Shown: positions 7,365 to 16,824, numbered from the stretch's first letter. The stretch: DNA of 64,000 nucleotides from an uncultured Alphaproteobacteria bacterium (GCA_902826695.1 CADEFU010000015.1:1-64000); one strand, 5' to 3'. Numbers and translations: made by a program. The notes: a model not told the origin generated them from the letters alone.

Positions 7365-7568
7365 CTAGGCTTTCGTGCCGATGAAGCCGATGACGACCAG
7401 CGCGCTGCCGATGCCGATGACGACGCCCGCCGTCTGACTGACGATCTCGAGAAGCTTTTGCGGATCGGTCGACTGCGAGGCGAAACTCATCATCACGAAA
7501 AAGAAGATCACCGCGAACACGGCGAGCCCGGCTCCGGCATAGACCAATCGCATATTCCGCTTACGCAT
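7365..7568 (-). CDS. Small two-helix membrane protein (67 aa)
   Basis: ATG at 7568 is chosen because AGGGGACAGA lies directly upstream; the longer frame would need a TTG. The product has a basic start (MRKRN) and two membrane helices (about residues 10-28 and 45-63) joined by a short polar loop with the motif STDPQKLLEIV. Family unknown. It ends 12 bases from the convergent M48 gene. Confidence 0.6.
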   Translation of the reverse strand: MRKRNMRLVYAGAGLAVFAVIFFFVMMSFASQSTDPQKLLEIVSQTAGVVIGIGSALVVIGFIGTKA

Positions 7569-7724
7569 TCTGTCCCCTAACAAACCAGCGCGCTGACACT
7601 ACCAATACGGCGGCAGCGCCGCGAGGGGTCCAGGCAAGTCCGGGCATATGACGCGGTCGTGAATTGCAGAATCGCGCGAAAATCCCAAATCTGCGGCTGG
7701 AAAAACAAACATGAGGACGCCGCC

Positions 7725-7838
7725 ATGCCAGACGACACGCCTAGAGCTGCCCCCTCCCAACTTGCCTATATCCTGGCATTCCTAGGCGGGTTCACCGGCG
7801 CAGTGCTCGCGATGGGCCTCCTCATCAGGCTGTTTTGA
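7725..7838 (+). CDS. Very small membrane protein (37 aa)
   Basis: A 38-codon frame, MPDDTPRAAPSQLAYILAFL followed by glycine-rich helix sequence and a stop at 7838. GAGGA lies 8 bases before the ATG. Polar N-terminus of 12 residues and a single hydrophobic helix of about 22 residues suggest a membrane-inserted micro-protein. Function unknown. It is convergent to the torF gene, with a hairpin between them. Confidence 0.55.
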   Translation: MPDDTPRAAPSQLAYILAFLGGFTGAVLAMGLLIRLF

Positions 7839-7841
7839 AGA

Positions 7842-7870
7842 CAGCGCGGCACAAAACGCGCGCCGCGCTG
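7842..7870. terminator. Hairpin between convergent genes
   Basis: CAGCGCGGC and GCCGCGCTG form a perfect 9-bp stem with an 11-base loop between the ends of the 37-aa gene and torF. There is no long T-run, so it may be a weak or factor-dependent terminator for either direction. Confidence 0.45.
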
Positions 7871-7880
7871 CCCGCCGCCA

Positions 7881-8657
7881 CTAACCCGGCAGCAGAACCG
7901 TCAGCGTCGCGACCACCCCGCCCTCGCAGAGGTTTGTGCCGCCGAAGCAGTCGGCACGCTCCAAGTCCGTGTCCACCCACCGAACGTCGAGCGTGACGTT
8001 CGAGATCTTCGCCGACACGCCGATGTCGTAGAACGCATAGTCGGGTGTTCCGAACGTCGCGTTGTCGTCGATCCACTGATACCCCAGGCGGCCCGAGGCC
8101 GAGACGCCGCCGTCAAAGACCCAGAAGTTGTCCGCGATCGGCACCGATAGGCCGCCCGCAAGCTCAACCGACGAACCCGACTCGAAGAAATAGTCGGGGC
8201 TCCAGGCGACTTCGAGCGTCCCGGAGAAGCCGCCAAAGTCGTGCGCCACGCTGCCGATCAGCTCGAAGTAGTCGTACTCGTTGGCGCCCGGCAGATAGTC
8301 CGCGGTCGGATACCAATAGTAGACCGCTTTGATCGTGCCGGTCGTGTTGTCGCTCAACGCGCCCGTAAAGCCGGCGTAGAGGTCGACTTCGAGATACGTG
8401 TCTGCCGCATCGTTGAAGTCGACGTTGGACGCCCAGACGCCGGCGAAGAAACCCGAGTCCCCGGTGTAGTCGATGCCGCCCGACACCGCGAGCTCGCCTT
8501 GGCTTTGCGACTGCCCGCGGAAGCGGTAGTCGGACGTCAAGGCGATGTTTGCCGTGAATGGCCCCCACGCCGGCTCTTCCTCCGCGCGAGAGACGGCCGG
8601 CAACGTCACCGAGACGGCCAGGACAAGACTGCTGAGTGCTAAAGACTTGGATTTCAT
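7881..8657 (-). CDS. TorF family putative porin
   Basis: The product (258 aa) has a signal peptide with cleavage near SRA-EEEPAW, then WGPFTANIALTSDYRFRGQSQS, the typical opening of the TorF/Gcw_chp outer-membrane family. Alternating hydrophobic/aromatic strands follow to the end, as expected for a beta-barrel. The ATG at 8657 is preferred over 8687: AGAGGA lies 9 bases upstream and the signal peptide then begins KSKSLALSS. It lies 32 bases behind amtB on the same strand and is probably cotranscribed. In related bacteria this family often stands next to glnK-amtB, suggesting a role in uptake of nitrogen compounds (inference). Confidence 0.85.
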   Translation of the reverse strand: MKSKSLALSSLVLAVSVTLPAVSRAEEEPAWGPFTANIALTSDYRFRGQSQSQGELAVSGGIDYTGDSGFFAGVWASNVDFNDAADTYLEVDLYAGFTGALSDNTTGTIKAVYYWYPTADYLPGANEYDYFELIGSVAHDFGGFSGTLEVAWSPDYFFESGSSVELAGGLSVPIADNFWVFDGGVSASGRLGYQWIDDNATFGTPDYAFYDIGVSAKISNVTLDVRWVDTDLERADCFGGTNLCEGGVVATLTVLLPG

Positions 8658-8689
8658 AGCGCACAATCCTCTTTTGAACTTTGACATTG

Positions 8690-10159
8690 CTAGTGAACTT
8701 TCTCGCCGTGCTGCGAAAGGTCGAGCCCTTCCATCTCTTCCTCGGGCGATACGCGCAAACCCAGCGTCGCGCCGATCACCATTAAAATGACGAAGGTCAC
8801 GACCGCGCAGTAGACGCCCGCATAGGCAAGACCCACGACCTGCGTCATGACTTGATCCGGGTTACCGTCGATCAGACCCTTGCCTAGGCTGTTCACGCTC
8901 GACAGCGCGAACACGCCGGTTAGGACCGCACCGACTGCGCCGCCGATGCCGTGAATGCCGAATGCGTCAAGCGAGTCGTCGTAGCCCAAGAGCCGCTTCA
9001 GCCAGACCGAACCGATGTAACAGACCACACCCGCCACAAGCCCGATCGCGAGCGCGCCGTCCGGCGCCACGAAACCTGCCGCCGGCGTGATCGCGACGAG
9101 TCCCGCCACAGCACCCGACAGCAAGCCCAACACGCTGGGCTTTTTGACGACCAGCCATTCGAAGAACATCCACGACACGGTCGCCGCCGCGGCCGCGATC
9201 TGCGTGTTGGCCATGGCGACACCTGCAAGTTCGTTCGCGGCAACAGCTGAACCCGCGTTGAAGCCGAACCACCCCACCCAGAGAAGCGATGCCCCCGTCA
9301 ACGCGTAGAGAAGATTGTGCGGCGACATCTCCTCCGAGCCGTAACCCGTGCGCCGCCCGAGCACGATCGTGCACACGAGGCCAGCTATCCCCGCGTTAAA
9401 GTGCACGACCGTGCCGCCGGCGAAGTCAAGGACGCCCATGCTCCCTAAGAACCCACCGCCCCACACCCAATGCGCGACGGGCGCATAGACCGCGAGCAGC
9501 CAAAGCGTCATGAACGCAATCAGCGCCGAGAACTTCATGCGGTCCGCGAACGCCCCGCAGATCAGCGCGGGGGTAATGACGGCAAACGTCATCTGAAACG
9601 TCATGAACACGGATTCGGGAATCGTCGCGGCCAGCGAATGCGCACTCCCCGCCCCCATGCCGCGCAACAGGAACCGGTCAAGCCCGCCGATGAAGCTTTG
9701 GTTTGCGCCGCCGTTTGTGAACGCCAGCGAGTACCCGATGACCGCCCAAAGCACCGTAATGACCGCCGTGATGGCGAAGCTTTGCGCAGCGGTCGCCAAG
9801 ATGTTTTTCTTGCGCACCATGCCCGCGTAGAACAACGCAAGGCCCGGGATCGTCATCAACAGCACAAGCGCCGTCGACATCAGCATCCATGCCGTGTCAC
9901 CGCTATTTAGCTGAAGAGGTGCCGCGTGCGCCGGCAGCGCCACCTTCGGCGCCGCTGGCTCCGCAGCAGCCTCTGCCGCGGGTGCCTCTGCCGCGGTCGC
10001 GTCCGCGGCTGCTGTCCCAGGTGCCTCTGTAGCCGCTGCGGGCGTTTCGGGCGCCTGCGCGTATGCGGCTGCCGTCGTAAGGGCGATGGCGCAGAACAGC
10101 GCGCCCAACCTCATCACAAAGAACGCAATCCAACCTACTCTCTGCTCGTTCGTCTTCAT
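8690..10159 (-). CDS. amtB: Ammonium transporter
   Basis: Start ATG 10159 with AAGGGGA 8 bases upstream gives 489 residues. The N-terminus has a signal peptide (cleavage near AAAYA-QAPE) and then an unusual Ala/Pro/Glu-rich linker of about 50 residues before the first Amt helix (LNSGDTAWMLMSTALVLLM). Family features are present: FYAGM, the ADRMKF and FQMTFA segments, and the twin pore histidines in APVAHWVWGG and FGIHGIGG. Eleven membrane helices are expected. It forms a passive or electrogenic pore for NH4+/NH3 in the inner membrane. No glnK lies between it and torF or upstream, which is unusual for this neighbourhood. Confidence 0.95.
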   Translation of the reverse strand: MKTNEQRVGWIAFFVMRLGALFCAIALTTAAAYAQAPETPAAATEAPGTAAADATAAEAPAAEAAAEPAAPKVALPAHAAPLQLNSGDTAWMLMSTALVLLMTIPGLALFYAGMVRKKNILATAAQSFAITAVITVLWAVIGYSLAFTNGGANQSFIGGLDRFLLRGMGAGSAHSLAATIPESVFMTFQMTFAVITPALICGAFADRMKFSALIAFMTLWLLAVYAPVAHWVWGGGFLGSMGVLDFAGGTVVHFNAGIAGLVCTIVLGRRTGYGSEEMSPHNLLYALTGASLLWVGWFGFNAGSAVAANELAGVAMANTQIAAAAATVSWMFFEWLVVKKPSVLGLLSGAVAGLVAITPAAGFVAPDGALAIGLVAGVVCYIGSVWLKRLLGYDDSLDAFGIHGIGGAVGAVLTGVFALSSVNSLGKGLIDGNPDQVMTQVVGLAYAGVYCAVVTFVILMVIGATLGLRVSPEEEMEGLDLSQHGEKVH

Positions 10160-10194
10160 TGCTCGTGTCCCCTTCTGATCCCCAATACTGATCG

Positions 10195-10800
10195 TCATGC
10201 CCGCGTCACCCGCCAAAAGACGGGCGCGCCGCCCCGCGGCAAGCCGCGCCCGCGCGGGACTTTCTTCTCCGCAACCTTCGTCGGCCTGTTCGTCAAGAGA
10301 CGCAGCTGAATACGGCTGGCGGGGTCGAGAACGCGCAATCTGCCCAGCGCTGCGACGCGCGTGGGATCCACCGCCGCCAACAGATGCACCATGTCCAAAC
10401 GCGATCGGCTCTCTGTCGGCGCGCGCGGTCTTCTTGGCGGAGCGGCGGTCGGGCCGCGCGACGAACTCAGCGCAACGCCAGCGGCGGCGGCACCAAACGT
10501 CGCCGCCAGCACGGTCGACGTGTGATCCTCCGGCGCGCGCCATGCCATTTTCGCGTAGAGCGCCTTCGCCGTCGGCGCCATGAAGTCGCCGTAGATCAGC
10601 GAGGCGCTAACGAACAGGACTGCACCGATCGCAATGCCGCGTGCGAAAACCGCTGTTGCCCCGCTGCTACTCCGCAGCAACTCCAACGCAGCCAGAAATA
10701 GAAAAAGGCCGACCAGAGACGTCCCGAGCTCAGCAACGCCCAACACTTCGAAAAGCGCCAACGGTGTCTGCCAGATCGGCGCAATCAGCTTGTCCAACAT
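10195..10800 (-). CDS. Predicted membrane protein of unknown function (201 aa)
   Basis: Start ATG 10800; the frame could also begin with the TTG two codons upstream. The first 110 residues contain three likely membrane helices (about 18-43, 50-70 and 92-112) and look like a real protein. The rest is Arg/Pro-rich and ends in a basic segment, so a frameshift or a disordered cytoplasmic tail is possible. It lies 35 bases upstream of amtB on the same strand, in the place where glnK is often found, but has no similarity to PII proteins. Family unknown. Confidence 0.5.
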   Translation of the reverse strand: MLDKLIAPIWQTPLALFEVLGVAELGTSLVGLFLFLAALELLRSSSGATAVFARGIAIGAVLFVSASLIYGDFMAPTAKALYAKMAWRAPEDHTSTVLAATFGAAAAGVALSSSRGPTAAPPRRPRAPTESRSRLDMVHLLAAVDPTRVAALGRLRVLDPASRIQLRLLTNRPTKVAEKKVPRGRGLPRGGAPVFWRVTRA

Positions 10801-11120
10801 GTCCAATGCCCACTCGCGTTTTTAAGTTTCTTGCTGCAAACGCTAACGCATGAAACGCGGCGGAAAAGTCCAAGTTTTGTGCAATTCAATCAATCGAGGT
10901 TCGGCAGTGCAGCATTGCCACAAAACTGCGCGCGCGTTGTGCAACGGTGCCGCCCGATTGAGCGCGGCACTGCCGAACGTGTGGGCATGTTTCAAATCGG
11001 CGAGCGGATCGCACTCCAGTGCAACCCGCTGTCACGCTCTGTCCCGAGCACCGGCGGTATTGCGGTGACACTGAAGACAAGCTGCTACTCCAAAAGAGCG
11101 GTCGGACCGCGGCTGTCGTC
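10801..11120. other. 320-base intergenic stretch with a 12-bp inverted repeat
   Basis: No convincing gene. GTTCGGCAGTGC at 10899-10910 pairs perfectly with GCACTGCCGAAC at 10967-10978. TCAATCG just before the first arm and CGATTGA just before the second could pair with each other instead. TTGTGCAA occurs twice (about 10877 and 10937). This lies upstream of the membrane protein-amtB-torF unit and may be a structured leader or small RNA. Confidence 0.4.
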
Positions 11121-11978
11121 CTACCGCCCGAACCGCGCGATCAGACTCGACGTGTCCCATCGCTTGCCGCCTTGGCGCTCCACGTCAGCGTAGAACTGGT
11201 CGACCAGCGCCGTAAGCGGCAACTGCGCGCCGGTCTTGCGCGCTTCGGCGAGGGCGATGCGTAGGTCTTTGCGCATCCACTCCACCGCAAAGCCGAAGTC
11301 GAATTTGCGATCGTGCATCGTCGCCGCGCGGTTTTCCATTTGCCAGCTTTGCGCAGCGCCCTTCGAAATCACCTCGACGACTGCGTTTGGATCTAGGCCC
11401 GCTTTCTCCGCGAAGTGGATCGCTTCGGCAAGGCCTTGGACCACGCCTGCGATGCAGATTTGGTTCACCATTTTCGTCTTCTGACCGGCGCCTGCGGGGC
11501 CGAGCCGTTTCACCATTTTCGCGTAAGCGCGCATGACAGGCTCGGCCTTTGCGTAAGCCGCCTCGTCGCCACCGCACATAACCGTGAGCTGGCCCTTCTG
11601 AGCCCCCGCCTCGCCCCCAGAGACCGGCGCATCGACGAACGCGAGGCCTTTGGCCGCCGCTTCGCGTGCGAGTTCCTCAGCCAGCATCGCGGAGCCCGTC
11701 GTGTGATCGACGAAGACCGCACCGCGCGTCATCGCGGCAAATGCCAGATTCGCAACCTCGCGAATATCCGGATCGTCACCGACACAAGAGAACACGATAT
11801 CAGCGCCGCTCACCGCCTCCACCACGGTCGCTGCTGCGCGCCCGCCGAATTCGTTGGCCCATGCGTCGGCGCGTGTACGCGTGCGATTGAAGGCAGCGAC
11901 AGCGTGACCGGCGCGCGCCAAGTGTCCGGCCATGGGATATCCCATGCGCCCGAGGCCAATGAAGGCTAGCTTTGTCAT
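11121..11978 (-). CDS. NAD(P)-dependent oxidoreductase, 3-hydroxyisobutyrate dehydrogenase family
   Basis: The product (285 aa) begins MTKLAFIGLGRMGYPMAGHL, the Rossmann GxGxxG of beta-hydroxyacid dehydrogenases. DAPVSGG at 117-122 is the substrate-binding signature, and the catalytic lysine lies in KMVNQ at 169. Length and both domains (N-terminal Rossmann, C-terminal helical) are complete. The family oxidises 3-hydroxyisobutyrate, tartronate semialdehyde, 6-phosphogluconate or related acids with NAD(P); the exact substrate cannot be told. It is a single gene with no obvious partner, divergent from nothing within 300 bases downstream. Confidence 0.85.
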   Translation of the reverse strand: MTKLAFIGLGRMGYPMAGHLARAGHAVAAFNRTRTRADAWANEFGGRAAATVVEAVSGADIVFSCVGDDPDIREVANLAFAAMTRGAVFVDHTTGSAMLAEELAREAAAKGLAFVDAPVSGGEAGAQKGQLTVMCGGDEAAYAKAEPVMRAYAKMVKRLGPAGAGQKTKMVNQICIAGVVQGLAEAIHFAEKAGLDPNAVVEVISKGAAQSWQMENRAATMHDRKFDFGFAVEWMRKDLRIALAEARKTGAQLPLTALVDQFYADVERQGGKRWDTSSLIARFGR

Positions 11979-12030
11979 TGTTCGTCCGATGTTGTTCCGG
12001 ACGACTGTTTAGCGCCCGCGCAGCAGCTCG

Positions 12031-12771
12031 TCACCCAATCTTCACAATCAAGCGACCGCTGTAGTCGAGCTTGTTCAAGAACGGCTTGAACCTCTGTTTG
12101 GCGAAATACTCGTCCACGGCCTGTTTGGCGCCCACCCAGTGACCATAGTCGTCGATGATGAGAAGACCGTTCGGCGCCAACCGCGGGTACAGGTTCTCTA
12201 GCGTGTGTTTCGTCGACTCATACCAATCCGTGTCCAGCCGCAGCAGCGCGATCCGTTCCGGCGCGCTATGGGGTATCGTGTCTTCGACACGGCCGCGCAT
12301 CATGCGAATGCGGTCGGCGGGATAACCGGTCGCTGCCATGTTGCGCGCCACGTCTTCATAAGACGCATAGGCCCACACGCCTCCGCCCTCTCTGCGTACG
12401 TTCTTTTCGAGCAACACTTGTGCGCTCTCGCCGAAGTGATCGCGATCTTTCTCGGTCGGCGGCGTCATGCCTTCGTAGGTGTCGAAGAGATACAGTTCGC
12501 GGCTTGTCTGGTTTAGGTCCAGCAACGTGTACGCCGCGGCCATCGTACTGCCGCCGCGCCAGACACCGCACTCGACGAAGTCGCCTTCGATGCCGTTGGC
12601 GACGAGGTACTCGACGCCGCTGACGACGCCGGCGACTCGTTCCGCCGAGGTCATCGTGAACGGCCGCACCTTTCTAACGACATCACGCTCGCGTTGCGTC
12701 AGGTGCGCCTCGGTGCGCACGATATCGTAGCCAGCTGCGTTCAGCGCACGTTTGACGAGCCGCTTGATCAT
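12031..12771 (-). CDS. TylF/MycF-type macrocin O-methyltransferase family protein
   Basis: Start ATG 12771 gives 246 residues; the longer frame adds a poor N-terminus. Features of the family are GDFVECGVWRGGSTM (SAM-binding loop), FDTYEGMTPP, and the metal-site segment LRLDTDWYESTKHTLENLYP with LLIIDDYGHW further on. TylF proteins are class I, metal-dependent methyltransferases acting on sugar hydroxyls. In chromosomal bacteria they mostly modify surface polysaccharides or unknown glycosides. No glycosyltransferase genes are nearby, so the acceptor is unknown. Confidence 0.85.
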   Translation of the reverse strand: MIKRLVKRALNAAGYDIVRTEAHLTQRERDVVRKVRPFTMTSAERVAGVVSGVEYLVANGIEGDFVECGVWRGGSTMAAAYTLLDLNQTSRELYLFDTYEGMTPPTEKDRDHFGESAQVLLEKNVRREGGGVWAYASYEDVARNMAATGYPADRIRMMRGRVEDTIPHSAPERIALLRLDTDWYESTKHTLENLYPRLAPNGLLIIDDYGHWVGAKQAVDEYFAKQRFKPFLNKLDYSGRLIVKIG

Positions 12772-12855
12772 TCGTATAGCCCCGCTATCCAGTGACGGGC
12801 CATATCCCACATATGGGCCTGCGTCACAACACAAGGGGAGCTGCGGCGGCGCGTC

Positions 12856-15279
12856 ATGGTTCGGATGCTGAAGATTAGCGGCGGCGCGCTCGCTTTCGCG
12901 GGAGCTTTGTTTGCCTTGTGGCTCGCCGTCACCGCGCTTTGGCTCCGCTGGTCGGTGCCAATTTTGTCAGGCGAGATGAAGGTCGATGGTGTCACCGCAG
13001 TTGTGCGCATTCTGCGTGACGCCGACGGCGTGCCGCATATCTATGCGGAGAGCCGAGACGATGCGCTGTTCGGCCTCGGTTACGTTCATGGACAAGACCG
13101 GCTTTGGCAGATGGCGTTTTCGCGCCGTACGGTGCAGGGCCGCTTGAGCGAGATGGCGGGATCGGCCGCACTTGTTCCAGACATCTATCTGCGCACGCTT
13201 GGGCTCTACCGCGCGGCGCGAGCGGCCGAGGCACGGCTTAAGCCCGACACGCGCGCGGCGCTCGCTGCCTACGCCGCCGGTGTGAACGCGGCGGTGCCGA
13301 AGAGCGGCAAGCCGTTGCCGCCGGAGTTCTTCATGCTGGGCACGGATTTCGAGCCGTGGCAGCCCGAGGATTCCGTCGCGGTTTTGAAGGGCGTCGCGGT
13401 GCAGCTGTCGGCTAACGCGTTTCAGGAGCTGTTCCGCCTGCAGCTGCTGAAGACGCTGTCGCCGGAGAAGGCCGCCGTCTTCAATCCACCGCTGCCGCCC
13501 GAGGTGCTTGAGGCGTATCGCGCCTATGCGCCGCAGGAGGCGACGAAGTTCGCAGACGCGCTCGATGCGCTGACACCCGTGCTAGCCACCGTCGGCGCAT
13601 CGAACAACTGGGTCGTCGGCGGCGCGCACACGGCAAGCGGCAAGCCGCTGCTCGCGAACGATCCGCATCTGCCGCTCACCGTCCCCGGATTTTGGTACTT
13701 GGCCCACGTGCACTGGCCAGGCGGCGAGGCGATCGGCGGTACGGTGCCGGGCCTACCTGCGATCATCGCCGGCCGCACAGCGAACATCGCCTGGGGCATG
13801 ACGACAACCGGCGCCGACACCCAGGACTTGATCTGGGAGAAGCTCGATCCCGCCGACCCCGGCAGCTACCTTTCGCCCGAAGGTTCGAAGCCGTTCGAAA
13901 CCCGCGCCGAGATCGTCAACGTGCGCTTCGGAGCCGCGAAGACGATTTTCATCCGCAAAAGCCTGAACGGCCCAATCTTGCCGACCGACGAGCCGCGTCT
14001 GAAAGCGCTCGTTCCCGACGGTTATGCCCTCGCGCTCCGCTGGCCCGCGCTCGACGACGAAGACGCGACGATGGAAGCGGCGCTGGGTATTTTCACCGCC
14101 ACAGACACAACGCGCGTGACGGTGGAGCGCGTGTTCGATCCCTACCGCGCGCCGATCCAAAGCTTCGTCTTCGCCGACAACGCGGGCAACATCGGCCTCG
14201 CATTGCCGGGCGCGATCCCGAAGCGCGATCCGCGCAATCCGGTGGCGGGCTTGCTACCCGGCGACGGCACCGACCCGCGCTTCGCGTGGCAGGGATTCCT
14301 CGCAGGCGCCGACCGGCCGCTCTGGACCGGCGGCGCGAGCGATATGTTTTGGACCGCGAACAACAACGTGGTGCCGCCGTCGTACAAGCCTCTCATCGCG
14401 CTCGACTTCGATCCTGAACACCGCGCCCGCCGCATTGCAACTTTGCTGCAGGCGAAAAGCGCGCCGCACACGGTCGAGAGCATGCGCGCGATGCAGCTCG
14501 ACGACGGCGAGCAGTTCGCGATGGATGTCGTGCCGCTTCTCGTTGCGCAAACGAGGCCATCCGACACCCGTTCGAGCGACGCGCTCACCCTCCTGAAGGC
14601 CTGGGATAGGCACATGCGGCCGGAACGCGCCGAGCCGTTGATCTTCGCCGCCTGGATGCGTGCGTTCACAAAGGGGCTTACCGCCGACGAGCTGGGCGAC
14701 GTCTTCGATCGCGTCTGGACCGACCGGCCGAATTTCCTGACCGATGTCTTGAACGGCGAGCCCGCCGCCGTGTTCTGCGACGACGTCAAGACGCAGCCGA
14801 AAGAAGATTGTGCTACCATCCTCTCGATGAGCCTCCTCGCCGCGCTTGACGATCTTTCAGAGCGTTACGGGAACGACATGTCGAAGTGGCGTTGGGGCGA
14901 GGCGCATCGCGCCCGCTTCTCCCACACGCCGTTCGGCTTCATCCCGCTGCTGAAGAACGTGTTCGGCCTGAGCGAGATCATGGGTGGCGGCAATTCCACC
15001 ATTCAACGCGCCGCCTACCGCTACTCAAACACCGAACCCTATGCGGCGGTGCACGGCAGCGGCTATCGCGCCGTCTACGATCTTGGCGATCCGGACAAGT
15101 CGATCTACATGGCCTCGACAGGTCAGAGCGGCAACATTTACTCGCCGTATTACACGAACCTGACCCCGCGCTGGGCGAAGGGCGAGTATCTGCGCATGAC
15201 GACGGACCGCGCCGCGATCGAACGCGCCGCCGTCGCGACGCTGACGCTTCAGCCCTCGAGCTCCGACAGCGCGCGGTAG
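12856..15279 (+). CDS. Penicillin acylase family protein (Ntn hydrolase)
   Basis: An 807-residue precursor. An N-terminal membrane/signal segment (about 8-32) suggests export. The alpha chain contains RDADGVPHIYAES and YVHGQDRLWQM. The nucleophile serine is at 249 in ATVGASNNWVVGG, where autocatalysis would split alpha and beta chains, with the beta-chain asparagine and arginine segments following. This family cleaves amides such as penicillin side chains, acyl-homoserine lactones or cyclic lipopeptides; the substrate here is unknown, and quorum quenching is one possibility. It overlaps the convergent flavin reductase gene by 31 bases. Confidence 0.9.
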   Translation: MVRMLKISGGALAFAGALFALWLAVTALWLRWSVPILSGEMKVDGVTAVVRILRDADGVPHIYAESRDDALFGLGYVHGQDRLWQMAFSRRTVQGRLSEMAGSAALVPDIYLRTLGLYRAARAAEARLKPDTRAALAAYAAGVNAAVPKSGKPLPPEFFMLGTDFEPWQPEDSVAVLKGVAVQLSANAFQELFRLQLLKTLSPEKAAVFNPPLPPEVLEAYRAYAPQEATKFADALDALTPVLATVGASNNWVVGGAHTASGKPLLANDPHLPLTVPGFWYLAHVHWPGGEAIGGTVPGLPAIIAGRTANIAWGMTTTGADTQDLIWEKLDPADPGSYLSPEGSKPFETRAEIVNVRFGAAKTIFIRKSLNGPILPTDEPRLKALVPDGYALALRWPALDDEDATMEAALGIFTATDTTRVTVERVFDPYRAPIQSFVFADNAGNIGLALPGAIPKRDPRNPVAGLLPGDGTDPRFAWQGFLAGADRPLWTGGASDMFWTANNNVVPPSYKPLIALDFDPEHRARRIATLLQAKSAPHTVESMRAMQLDDGEQFAMDVVPLLVAQTRPSDTRSSDALTLLKAWDRHMRPERAEPLIFAAWMRAFTKGLTADELGDVFDRVWTDRPNFLTDVLNGEPAAVFCDDVKTQPKEDCATILSMSLLAALDDLSERYGNDMSKWRWGEAHRARFSHTPFGFIPLLKNVFGLSEIMGGGNSTIQRAAYRYSNTEPYAAVHGSGYRAVYDLGDPDKSIYMASTGQSGNIYSPYYTNLTPRWAKGEYLRMTTDRAAIERAAVATLTLQPSSSDSAR

Positions 15280-15734
15280 CGGCCGCGATAGTAGATCAAA
15301 GGGTCGCTGTGCGAGCGGTGGTCGTGCGCGAGAACGCGGCCGACGAGGATGACGTGGTCGCCGCCGTCGTAGCGGTGCTCCACGCTGCACTCGAAGTGCG
15401 CGATCGCTTCTTCGAGGAGCGGGGTGCCGTGCTTGCCGGTTCGCACGTTCGCCTCGCCCAAGCTTGAGGCACCTTTGCGGGCCAGGCGTTGCGCCAAGTC
15501 GCGGCTTTGGGCGCCAAGCATGTTCACGGCGAAATGCGCGACGGCCATCATCGCGGCAAAGCGGTCGGAGGCGCGATCGAGGCTCCAGAGGATCAGCGGC
15601 GGGTCGAGCGACACGGACGCGAAGGAATTGATCGTGAGGCCGAACGGCGCGGCGGCCCCGCGGGCGCTCACAACGGCGACGCCTGTCGCGAAATGACCCA
15701 ATGCGTCGCGAAAGGCGCGGGAATCCTGGCTCAT
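15249..15734 (-). CDS. Flavin reductase family protein (FMN-binding split barrel)
   Basis: Start ATG 15734 gives 161 residues, the normal size; the longer frame is Pro-rich and not credible. The protein begins with [19 protein letters not shown] and has [23 protein letters not shown], the typical FMN pocket of the HpaC/RutF type. It ends with [11 protein letters not shown]. These enzymes supply reduced flavin to two-component monooxygenases or act as stand-alone reductases. No monooxygenase partner lies beside it. Its 3' end overlaps that of the penicillin acylase gene. Confidence 0.9.
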   Translation of the reverse strand: MSQDSRAFRDALGHFATGVAVVSARGAAAPFGLTINSFASVSLDPPLILWSLDRASDRFAAMMAVAHFAVNMLGAQSRDLAQRLARKGASSLGEANVRTGKHGTPLLEEAIAHFECSVEHRYDGGDHVILVGRVLAHDHRSHSDPLIYYRGRYRALSELEG

Positions 15735-15981
15735 CGAAACCCTGGTGATTGGCCCACTCCGCGTACTGGCAAGGGGCCTGCATGGCAACCCCGGCGTGGG
15801 CTTGGGCGGGGGCAAAATAGTGGGCAAGAGTGGCGGAAAAGCCTTGGGTTTCGGCCGAAAAGACCGCCCACAAAAATCGTTTGCAACGCCAGTTTCCAGC
15901 CGGGTCCGACTGTGTGAAATTCCTGAGCTGCGGCCGCACTTGGGCGATTCGGGCCGCGCCACCTATGGGGAGACGCGCGCG

Positions 15982-16719
15982 TTGACTGAGCAGTTGGGCA
16001 TCCGCTTTGCGCAGTTCTACCTGACGTCGCCGGCGCCCTGCCCTTACATCGCGGGGCGAGCCGAGCGCAAAGTGTTCACGCGCCTTTCGGGCGAAGTGGC
16101 CCGCACGCTGAACGACAGCCTGACCCATGCCGGCTTCCGCCGCAGCCAAAACATCGCCTATCGCCCGTCGTGCGAGGGGTGCCAAGCCTGCGTCTCGGTG
16201 CGCGTGATCGTGGACGCGTTCGAGCGTTCGCGTTCGTTCGAACGTGTGGCGTCCAAGAACGCCGACCTCATCGGCGAAGTTGTGGACCCGTGGGCGACGG
16301 AAGAACAGTTCGCGCTGCTGCGCCGTTATCTCGACGCGCGCCACACCGGCGGCGGCATGTCGGACATGACGATGTTCGACTACGTCGCGATGGTCGAAGA
16401 CTCAGCCGTGGAAACGCACCTTGTCGAGTATCGCTATCGCAGCGGCCCTAAGGCGGGCGACCTCGTCGCGGTGGGGCTGACCGACCAACTCTGCGACGGC
16501 CTCTCGATGGTCTACAGCTACTACGACCCCGAGGAGGAGCGGCGCAGCCTCGGTACGTTCATGGTGCTCGACCATATCGAGCAGGCGCGCGGGCGCGGAC
16601 TGCCGTACGTCTATCTCGGCTATTGGATCGAAGGCAGCCGCAAGATGAGCTACAAGGCGCGGTTCGCGCCGCTGGAAGCGCGCATGCCGTCGGGTTGGGT
16701 GGCGCTGAAGCGGCCGTGA
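15982..16719 (+). CDS. bpt: Leucyl/arginyl-tRNA--protein transferase (Bpt type)
   Basis: TTG at 15982 is the best start: GGGGAGA lies 8 bases upstream. The resulting 245-residue protein starts [20 protein letters not shown], like other Bpt proteins, which begin just before QFYLT-P-PCPY. Further signatures are [30 protein letters not shown] and [18 protein letters not shown]. It moves leucine from Leu-tRNA to N-terminal Asp/Glu (and oxidised Cys) of proteins, marking them for ClpS/ClpAP degradation by the N-end rule. Single gene, divergent from the flavin reductase gene. Confidence 0.92.
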   Translation: MTEQLGIRFAQFYLTSPAPCPYIAGRAERKVFTRLSGEVARTLNDSLTHAGFRRSQNIAYRPSCEGCQACVSVRVIVDAFERSRSFERVASKNADLIGEVVDPWATEEQFALLRRYLDARHTGGGMSDMTMFDYVAMVEDSAVETHLVEYRYRSGPKAGDLVAVGLTDQLCDGLSMVYSYYDPEEERRSLGTFMVLDHIEQARGRGLPYVYLGYWIEGSRKMSYKARFAPLEARMPSGWVALKRP

Positions 16720-16824
16720 GGCTGCGCCTCGACAAGCACCTAAAACCAGTACAATGAAATCGACACCATCCAGCATCGCGAGCTATGCTGGTGGCTCAGC
16801 TTGTTCGACGCATGAGGCTCATCG

